A stretch of 7,033 bases of DNA from CAYSPU01 sp964432995 (GTDB taxonomy: Bacteria; Verrucomicrobiota; Verrucomicrobiia; Limisphaerales; JAHDYP01): the NCBI GenBank assembly GCA_964432995.1, contig CAYSPU010000288.1, positions 1-7,033 on the forward strand. The letters are read 5' to 3'. Each line of letters begins with the position of its first letter. The first letter of the stretch is position 1. Shown here one piece after another: positions 1-4,992 of this stretch. Position numbers and translations under genes: made by a program. The notes below the pieces were generated by a model that was not told the origin of the DNA, did no database searches, and worked only from the letters and a program-made list of their open reading frames with translations.

Positions 1-110
1 TCCTTGACCTTGGCCTGGCCGGTGAACTCGGAGAACAGCGCGGGGCGCAAGGTGAGCTCGAGCACCGCGTCGGGCTTGGCAAGAACCTGGTCGATCAACC
101 GCTCAGCCAT
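1..110 (-). CDS. ruvB: Holliday junction branch migration helicase RuvB, N-terminal fragment
   Basis: RuvB is the hexameric AAA+ motor that, with RuvA, drives branch migration of Holliday junctions during recombinational repair. Only the first 36 codons are present; the gene continues past the left edge, so no Walker motifs are visible. The identification rests on the segment LRPALFSEFTGQAKVKE (residues 21-37, the last codon incomplete). It matches the conserved RuvB start, in which 'LRP', an aromatic/acidic stretch, then 'GQ.KVKE' precede the ATPase core. The start is the ATG at 108-110. The reading frame upstream of it has no RuvB-like sequence and no clear Shine-Dalgarno. The gene lies 178 bases downstream of rsgA on the same strand, so it may be in the same transcript or have its own promoter. 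Other AAA+ clamp-loader-like proteins are a weaker alternative. Confidence 0.8.
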   Translation of the reverse strand, partial: MAERLIDQVLAKPDAVLELTLRPALFSEFTGQAKVK

Positions 111-201
111 CGGGCGTCGAGGATGCGGTCGGCTCCGGCGAGCGACAAGGGAAAACGCGGTGGCGAAGCGCCGTGAGAGTCACGCCGTCGCGGGGCCACG
201 G

Positions 202-227
202 CCGGCCCGGGAGGAGCCGGGGTCCGG
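202..227 (-). terminator. GC-rich hairpin downstream of rsgA, possible terminator
   Basis: The arms CCGG+CCCGG (202-210) and CCGGG+CCGG (217-221 and 224-227) pair around a 6-base loop, with a 2-base bulge (222-223). The hairpin lies about 60-85 bases beyond the rsgA stop codon in the direction of transcription. No T tract follows on the minus strand, so it does not look like a classical intrinsic terminator. It overlaps the start of the adjacent G-run block and could simply reflect local GC richness. Confidence 0.3.
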
Positions 228-252
228 GGGCGGGGGTGGGGGTGGGGGTGGG
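226..252 (+). repeat. G-quadruplex-forming G-run repeat
   Basis: Five G runs (5, 5, 5, 5 and 3 bases) are separated by single bases C, T, T and T. This meets the usual G-quadruplex pattern with the shortest possible loops, which generally gives very stable folds. The G-rich strand is plus, that is, the template strand for the leftward rsgA/ruvB transcripts, whose RNA would be C-rich here. It can also be read as a short tandem repeat of GGGGGT, prone to slippage. Quadruplex formation in the cell is not shown. Confidence 0.75.
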
Positions 253-288
253 CCCGGTGGACTTCGAACGCTTGGCCCCCGACTCACG

Positions 289-1335
289 TCAGCGCGAGGT
301 TGATCCCGAGGAACTCCGGGATGAAAACGTGTGCCGGCGGCGCTCCGCCGCCAGGTAGTCGAGTTCGTGGCGGAGCTTGCGGTAGTTCTCGAGACGTTCC
401 AGCGTCAGCCGGCCGTCGGCCACCGCTTCCAAGACGGCGCAGCGCTTCTCCACCGTGTGCGAGCAGTTGCGGAAGTGACACTGGACCGCCAATTCCTCCA
501 CGTCCGCAAACGATTCCGCCAGACCCTCATCCGCCATCCAGACGTGGAGTTCGCGCATACCGGGGGTGTCGATGACCAGTCCGCCGCCGGGCAGGACGAT
601 CAACTCGCGCCAGGTGGTGGCGTGTCTTCCTTTGGCATCGCCCTCGCGGACTTCGAGGGTTGCCTGGATGTCCTCGCCATAGAGTCGGTTGATCAGGCTG
701 GACTTGCCCACGCCGGAGGTCCCGATGAAGGCCACGGTCTGGCCGGGCTGGATGGCGGAGCGCAACTGGCCCAGGCCGCGTCCGGTCCGCGCGCTCACCA
801 GAAACACAGGCGTCTCCCCGGCCACCCGGCAGGCCTCGCCCCGTCGGGCCTCCGGATCATCGGCCAGGTCGACCTTGTTCAACACGACAACGGCTTGGGC
901 CCCTCCGTCGCGCACCACAACGAGAAACCGTTCGAGACGGGGGACATTGAACGAGGCATCCAGGGCCAGCACGATGAAGGCGGTGTCGAGATTGGTGGCG
1001 AGGACTTGCTCCGCCTGACGACGCCCAACCAGCTTGCGGACGACCTGGGTGCGCCGCGGGAGGATGGCCTCGATCACCGCTTTGCCGCGCTCCGGCAACG
1101 GGCGCACCGCGACCCAATCGCCCACCTTGGGCAGCTCCGCGGCGGAAGCCACCCGGTGCAGCAAGCGACCAGGCACTTGGGCCAGGAGTTCCCCCGTTTC
1201 GGTGAGCACCAAGTAGGCATGCTTGTCCTCCTGAGCGATACGCCCCGGACGGAAGCCCTGTCGGACGTAAGGCGCGAAGGAATCGGCAAACTCGGGGCGC
1301 CAACCCAAAGATGTCAGCCCAGCGGTGTCACGCAT
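289..1335 (-). CDS. rsgA: Small ribosomal subunit biogenesis GTPase RsgA
   Basis: RsgA (YjeQ) is a cytoplasmic GTPase that binds the 30S subunit late in its maturation and checks the decoding centre. The 348-residue product has the family's typical length and its circularly permuted order of G motifs. G4 NKVD is at 153-156 and the G5-like SAR at 181-183. G1 GTSGVGKS is at 205-212, the G2 region GRHATT at 237-242, and G3 DTPG at 256-259. An N-terminal OB-fold occupies about residues 30-95. The C-terminal zinc motif C-x4-C-x-H-x5-C is complete (C286, C291, H293, C299). The tail is short, basic and serine-rich (about 331-348). The ATG start is supported by the conserved 'LGW.P.FA..F' segment close behind it, although no Shine-Dalgarno is visible. 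It lies 127 bases downstream of the glycoside hydrolase gene and upstream of ruvB on the same strand. It is a housekeeping gene, probably transcribed independently of the hydrolase. Confidence 0.97.
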   Translation of the reverse strand: MRDTAGLTSLGWRPEFADSFAPYVRQGFRPGRIAQEDKHAYLVLTETGELLAQVPGRLLHRVASAAELPKVGDWVAVRPLPERGKAVIEAILPRRTQVVRKLVGRRQAEQVLATNLDTAFIVLALDASFNVPRLERFLVVVRDGGAQAVVVLNKVDLADDPEARRGEACRVAGETPVFLVSARTGRGLGQLRSAIQPGQTVAFIGTSGVGKSSLINRLYGEDIQATLEVREGDAKGRHATTWRELIVLPGGGLVIDTPGMRELHVWMADEGLAESFADVEELAVQCHFRNCSHTVEKRCAVLEAVADGRLTLERLENYRKLRHELDYLAAERRRHTFSSRSSSGSTSR

Positions 1336-1462
1336 GGTGTGTGCAGATCAGGGAGGCCATGAGAACCAGCCCGCATCGCGCCGGAAACAATGGGCTCGGA
1401 GACTGTGTCTTGCGGCGCCCTACCTTTCATGCGAAGTGGCATCCCAGAATGGGCAGGGGAAT

Positions 1463-4400
1463 TCATGGCAGGTCCCGTGCGTTGACGCGGACCTTCAGCC
1501 CGGCATGCGTGTCGTTGCGGACGAACTCCGCCTGCACGCCTGAAGGAGCGGAGAACGTCACGTCCAGAACCTCGCCCTCGCGCTTCCAGGAAACGTGGAC
1601 CGGCCCCGCGAACGTCGCTGTCGCCCCACGGGCCCACGTCAGGCCATTCAGCCGCGGACTGATGGTCACCGTGCGGCCGCCCGGCGAAGTCGTCTTCATC
1701 CCCAGGATGATCCGATTCAGGAACCGTGAAGGGGCTGAGGACCAGGCGTGGCAATGGCTGCGCGTCGGGAATCCACCGGAACCCGTCGTGCCGCTGGGGA
1801 AACTCTCCCAGACCGTGGTCGCCCCGCTTTCCACCATCGGCAGGTAGTTTTGGTAGATCTCCCGGATGATCTGATCCTCGAGCCCCAGTTTCTCGTAGGT
1901 CTCGTAGAGATAGAGCACGGCGAAGGGCGAGCCGATGCGGACCATCTTCTCCGGCGGTTCGAGCAAGTTGGCCTTGGCCGCCGCCGCATTCCCGGGCTCG
2001 ACGATGTCATACAGGACCGAGAGGAAACTCGTGTGCTGGCAGGTGGACGGGCTGATGGAACCGTCATCGCGCACGCTATCCGGATACGACTTGCGGGCGG
2101 GGTCCCAGAGCCGGTTGATGCCGCCGACGAGGCGCGCGCGGAGCTTGCGGAGCCATTGCACGTGAGTCGAGTCGCCGAGAACGTCCGCTTCCCGCAGAGC
2201 GGCGTCGATGGCGCCCACGAGGAACATGCTGTTGTGGAGCACGGTCTTCGGGCTCTGGTCGGCGCCGGTCCAATCGAACATGTTCCAGAACGGGCCGCTG
2301 AAGAGGTCGCGATCGCCGACGTAGCGTTCGGCGCCCTGGAGGTTGCGGATGACGTGGGGGTAGGCCTGCCGGAGCCATCCCCGTTCCCCGGTCTGCCAGT
2401 AGTAGTCCCAGGTGGAGATCCCCCAGAGGAAACTCCAGGCGGGGAGGATGGTGTCCCAACACGAAGGGGTCTGGCACCCGGCGATGGGATACCGGTCGAG
2501 CGATTCCGCCGTGAGCCGGATGCAGCGGCGGGCGAGGTCTTCGGCGCCAAACACACCGTAGGCCAGCAAGGACTCGTTCCGGGCGTCCCCCACCCAGTGC
2601 GTCTGCTCATAGAGCGGGCAGTCCGTGAAGGTGTCCTCCATGCACAGCTTCAGCGTGCGCGTCGAGATCTCCCAGATCCGATCCAATCGGGCGTCGCTAC
2701 AGGAGAAACTGCCAACATAATTGACGGGGTATGTGGACTCGATGAGCTGGAACCGATGGATCGCGATCGGCTCGCGGAAGCCGCGCAGGGTGAGAAAGAC
2801 GTAACGCCCCGACCGTCGTTTGAGCGAGAGGAAGCGGTTCACCCCCTCTTTCGTGACGCAACGCATCCCGTTGCGGTTGCCCCAGGTGTGCTGCAGGCGC
2901 CCGTCCGGGGCGATGTACTCGATTCCGTAGACGTCGACCTTCACCCCCGCCTCGGCCACCAGTTCGAGATCGTAGTAGCCGCAGTTCTGTTCCCCCAGGT
3001 CGTAGAGCAACTCCACATCGCCGTCGGGGCTCGGCCAGACCGTGGTCACGCCCGCATGGTTGTGCATCAGGGCCGCAGGATCCCGAACGAGCGCTGCCCC
3101 CTCGCCCACCACCTGCCGATGGTAGAACTGCCAGGCGGTATCCTCGACGAACATGTCCGCATAGCCCAGGGCTTCGGCCCGGCCGGTCAAGGTGAACTTC
3201 TCGCGAAACGCGGCCTCATCCTTGATGCTGGAGAGAAGTTCGTCGGTCTCGCGGGCGTAGCCGCGTTTGGCCTGAGCGACGCGCGGGTCTTCGTCCTGGA
3301 AGTGGATCCAGCGAAGATCGTTGGTTACGAAGGTGTACTCGGGGAACCGGAGGTAGCACCACGGGTTCTCGTGGGAGGCATCGAGGGGATTCTCGAACTT
3401 GGCCCCCGGCAGACTCAGCCTGGTCCAAGGGCCAGGGGCGGCTGACGCCTTGTCCGGCAGGACATGGTTCACCCTGACGTTCGCCGGTTCCACGAGGCGC
3501 AGGGCCTTTTCCTTCTGGTGGCCGCAGATGTCGCGGACGAACGCCAGCACCATGTGCCGCCCCGGTCCCAACCGGAACTCGCTTCGCTCGTTGCGCTGTC
3601 CGTCGATGGCCATCTTCATGCCGTCGGACTCGAAGCGCACGAGGCGTTCCTGATTCAATTCCAGGATCATCGCCATGCCCCCGGCGCAACTGACGGTGTG
3701 ATTCGCCTCGATGACCCCGGGATTCGCCAGGCGCGCGGCCGGCAGACAGAAGTCCGCACCGTCGGCACGGACCACCCGGGCGCCGAGGAACGACTTGAAC
3801 GCGACGGGCTGACGGGACATCAGCGCGACGTCGCGAGGGCTGAGGTCCTTCCACGGACCGGCGGTGGCGTCGAAGAGAACCGCCGCCCGGCGGAACTCGA
3901 GAGGCTCCTTGCGGGCGTCATACAGCTCCGCCGGCTCCATCTGGATACTGGCTTTGGGCGTGCCGGGAGTCCAAGCCTCGGCGACAGACGTCTTCCAGGA
4001 TCCATCGGTGCCCAGGGTGAACGTCCGACCATTGGCCAACTCGACGTCGAGTTGAGCGAGAAGCCCCGCCTGCTGCGGGACGCGATGGAAGTCCCCCACC
4101 CCGTAGTAGCGACCAATGATCCGGATCTCGTTGTTCCCCTTGTGCAGGCAGGACGTGACGTCCAACTCGTCGTACTGGTAATGCTCCGGCCAGTTCCGCG
4201 CCGGACCATCATTGACCCAGCGTCCGTTCACGAGCACCCGATAGAAGCTGTCCGCCGTGACGCGTAGCCGCGCACGCCGGGGTTCGCCGAGGCGAAATTC
4301 CTTCCTTGCCACAATGGTCTGGTTGTAGCCGTGCACGTCGGCGCCTGGATGCCAGATCCACTTCGCCACCCAGGGAGTGTCGGTCGCAGCCGAAACGGGA

Positions 4401-4486
4401 AGCGCGATTCCCCAAGGGAAGCCGGCCAGGATCAGAGGGGCATAGAACCACCAGAAGGACCGTCGGAGTCCGCGATGGAATCTCAT
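1463..4486 (-). CDS. Exported GH78-type glycoside hydrolase (alpha-L-rhamnosidase-like)
   Basis: This is a 1007-residue protein resembling family GH78 enzymes, which remove terminal alpha-L-rhamnose from polysaccharides or plant glycosides. Residues 1-33 look like a signal peptide: basic RGLRR, a hydrophobic core, then VSA-A, with a faint twin-arginine flavour (RRSFWW). Residues 39-190 form a jelly-roll domain with the 'AKWIWHPG', 'RKEF' and 'LVNGRWVNDGPAR' signatures of the rhamnosidase N-terminal domain. A beta-rich region follows. The six-hairpin catalytic domain is roughly 590-925 and the C-terminal beta domain about 930-1005. The likely catalytic acids are E627 in DCPLYEQ, followed by WVGDARNE, and E894 in TTVWESFP. 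The ATG at 4486 was chosen because it gives a clean signal peptide; a GTG at 4663 would add 59 unconserved-looking residues. It is transcribed divergently from the sigma-54 activator gene, and a sigma-54 promoter candidate at 4815-4830 points at it. The exact substrate cannot be read; a related activity on another sugar is possible. Confidence 0.85.
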   Translation of the reverse strand: MRFHRGLRRSFWWFYAPLILAGFPWGIALPVSAATDTPWVAKWIWHPGADVHGYNQTIVARKEFRLGEPRRARLRVTADSFYRVLVNGRWVNDGPARNWPEHYQYDELDVTSCLHKGNNEIRIIGRYYGVGDFHRVPQQAGLLAQLDVELANGRTFTLGTDGSWKTSVAEAWTPGTPKASIQMEPAELYDARKEPLEFRRAAVLFDATAGPWKDLSPRDVALMSRQPVAFKSFLGARVVRADGADFCLPAARLANPGVIEANHTVSCAGGMAMILELNQERLVRFESDGMKMAIDGQRNERSEFRLGPGRHMVLAFVRDICGHQKEKALRLVEPANVRVNHVLPDKASAAPGPWTRLSLPGAKFENPLDASHENPWCYLRFPEYTFVTNDLRWIHFQDEDPRVAQAKRGYARETDELLSSIKDEAAFREKFTLTGRAEALGYADMFVEDTAWQFYHRQVVGEGAALVRDPAALMHNHAGVTTVWPSPDGDVELLYDLGEQNCGYYDLELVAEAGVKVDVYGIEYIAPDGRLQHTWGNRNGMRCVTKEGVNRFLSLKRRSGRYVFLTLRGFREPIAIHRFQLIESTYPVNYVGSFSCSDARLDRIWEISTRTLKLCMEDTFTDCPLYEQTHWVGDARNESLLAYGVFGAEDLARRCIRLTAESLDRYPIAGCQTPSCWDTILPAWSFLWGISTWDYYWQTGERGWLRQAYPHVIRNLQGAERYVGDRDLFSGPFWNMFDWTGADQSPKTVLHNSMFLVGAIDAALREADVLGDSTHVQWLRKLRARLVGGINRLWDPARKSYPDSVRDDGSISPSTCQHTSFLSVLYDIVEPGNAAAAKANLLEPPEKMVRIGSPFAVLYLYETYEKLGLEDQIIREIYQNYLPMVESGATTVWESFPSGTTGSGGFPTRSHCHAWSSAPSRFLNRIILGMKTTSPGGRTVTISPRLNGLTWARGATATFAGPVHVSWKREGEVLDVTFSAPSGVQAEFVRNDTHAGLKVRVNARDLP

Positions 4487-4679
4487 AAACTCGAGCGCGT
4501 GGTATGGTCGGAACCCCGGAACTCTTACGCTGCCGCCCTTGTCCGGGCGAGTGCGAAGTTGCAGCCCGAAGCGGCAACCGGTGCCGGGGGCGCGTGATGG
4601 CCTCGCCCCGTGGCCGAGGGGCATCGGACCACGCTTTGGGCGGCAGCCCCACCCGCCGAACACGCCTCCCAGAAACGAG

Positions 4680-4715
4680 CCGGTCCCGGCGAGTGAGTCA
4701 ACTCACCGGGACCGG
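4680..4715 (-). promoter_or_regulatory. Strong bulged hairpin in the glycoside hydrolase leader
   Basis: The outer 9-bp stem CCGGTCCCG/CGGGACCGG (4680-4688 and 4707-4715) encloses an inner 6-bp dyad GTGAGT-ca-ACTCAC (4693-4706). A 4-base bulge (GCGA, 4689-4692) separates the two on one side only. If the hydrolase is transcribed from the sigma-54 promoter candidate, this lies in its 5' leader about 90-120 bases after the start point. It could act as an RNA structure (attenuation or stability) or, through its centre, as a DNA operator. There is no T tract, so it is not a classical terminator. Confidence 0.5.
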
Positions 4716-4741
4716 TCGTGAACCCCAAGCACTGACACCAT

Positions 4742-4757
4742 CCGGACACACATCCGG
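4742..4757 (-). repeat. Small hairpin and overlapping direct repeat in the leader
   Basis: The arms CCGGA (4742-4746) and TCCGG (4753-4757) pair around a CACACA loop. The same bases contain a direct repeat, CATCCGG at 4739-4745 and 4751-4757, with a 12-base period. It lies about 45-60 bases downstream of the predicted sigma-54 start point of the hydrolase gene. The role is unknown; it may be chance in GC-rich DNA. Confidence 0.35.
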
Positions 4758-4814
4758 CAGCGCCCAACAAGCACGCCTGGGAAGACGGCAAAACCTATCG
4801 AACACCCCCCCGGC

Positions 4815-4830
4815 GCAGTTGGAGTGCCAA
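4815..4830 (-). promoter_or_regulatory. Candidate sigma-54 (RpoN) promoter driving the glycoside hydrolase
   Basis: The minus strand reads TTGGCACTCCAACTGC. This contains a perfect -24 element (TTGGCAC), then five bases and CTGC for the -12 element, against the consensus TTGC. The invariant GG and GC dinucleotides are exactly 10 bases apart, as sigma-54 promoters require. Transcription would start near 4803 and run into the hydrolase gene, giving a leader of about 317 bases. The support is the strength of the match together with the adjacent divergent gene for a sigma-54 activator. The long leader is the main argument for caution. Confidence 0.6.
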
Positions 4831-4862
4831 CCTCATCCCGCCCCATAACACGCTTGATTCAC

Positions 4863-4877
4863 AAGGAGTTACACTTG
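4863..4877 (+). promoter_or_regulatory. Shine-Dalgarno-like site followed by an out-of-frame TTG
   Basis: AAGGAG (4863-4868) stands 6 bases before a TTG (4875-4877), an ideal ribosome-binding arrangement and the best one in the window. The TTG opens a frame that is not the regulator's frame: it is one base out of phase with the GTG at 4993 and runs as a shadow into the regulator gene. It is either coincidence or a sign that the true start of the regulator lies here, with a single-base indel between 4878 and 4992. Confidence 0.3.
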
Positions 4878-4907
4878 GACGACCCTGCCGTCCGCGCCAA
4901 CGAAACT

Positions 4908-4931
4908 TCGACGACAACGAAGCATCGTCGA
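4908..4931. promoter_or_regulatory. Dyad resembling an activator upstream binding site
   Basis: TCGACGA (4908-4914) and TCGTCGA (4925-4931) form a perfect 7-bp inverted repeat with a 10-base spacer. A second dyad, CTTCG-N7-CGAAG (4906-4922), overlaps it. It lies about 80-100 bases upstream of the -24 element of the sigma-54 promoter candidate. That is the usual distance for a site where an enhancer-binding protein docks before looping to the polymerase. The assignment rests on position and symmetry only; the operator preferred by this regulator is unknown. Confidence 0.4.
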
Positions 4932-4992
4932 CTCCGACGAAAAACTGAAGATACCGATTGCCACGCGCGCATCGCTGGACTACAACCCGCGC

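Larger units (their letters stand above)
111..288. other. Non-coding gap between rsgA and ruvB
   Basis: This 178-base gap separates two minus-strand genes. No convincing coding frame is seen; the short plus-strand frames crossing it are very rich in Gly, Arg and Pro and look like GC-driven artefacts. It holds a G-quadruplex motif and an imperfect GC hairpin, listed separately. A small 5-bp dyad (CGTGA-gag-TCACG, 172-184) lies nearer ruvB. No tRNA fold and no clear promoter for ruvB was found. Confidence 0.6.
4487..4992. other. Divergent intergenic control region between glycoside hydrolase and activator
   Basis: These 506 bases separate the divergent genes. From the hydrolase side outward they hold a leader of about 300 bases with two hairpins (4680-4715 and 4742-4757). 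Beyond it lie a sigma-54-type promoter facing the hydrolase (4815-4830), a strong Shine-Dalgarno-like site (4863-4868), and a dyad at 4908-4931. No conserved protein is recognised in any frame. No convincing sigma-70 promoter for the regulator was found. Confidence 0.6.

Noticed and set aside
261..291. A TTCGAA-containing stretch suggestive of a tRNA T-loop
   Set aside because: No matching T-stem, anticodon arm or acceptor stem could be found around it.
331..1362. A 343-residue plus-strand frame opposite rsgA
   Set aside because: RsgA has every expected motif on the other strand; this frame is its complement and has none.
1336..1462. Possible terminator or promoter between the hydrolase and rsgA genes
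   Set aside because: Only a 4-bp dyad (CCCA-N3-TGGG) and no convincing -35/-10 pair was found in these 127 bases.
1748..3445. A 565-residue plus-strand frame inside the glycoside hydrolase gene, with 3464-4267 beyond it
   Set aside because: Both lie wholly opposite the hydrolase, whose domains are intact along the full length. The translations show no known motif.
4487..4663. N-terminal extension of the hydrolase to the GTG at 4663
   Set aside because: The added 59 residues are Arg/Gly/Pro-rich and would bury the signal peptide that begins at the ATG at 4486.
4525..4791. An 88-residue minus-strand frame (TTG start) in the hydrolase leader
   Set aside because: It begins just after the predicted sigma-54 start point, which is tempting. 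It has no Shine-Dalgarno, an alternative start, and a low-complexity Ala/Gly/Cys-rich translation, and it overlaps the hydrolase start region out of frame.
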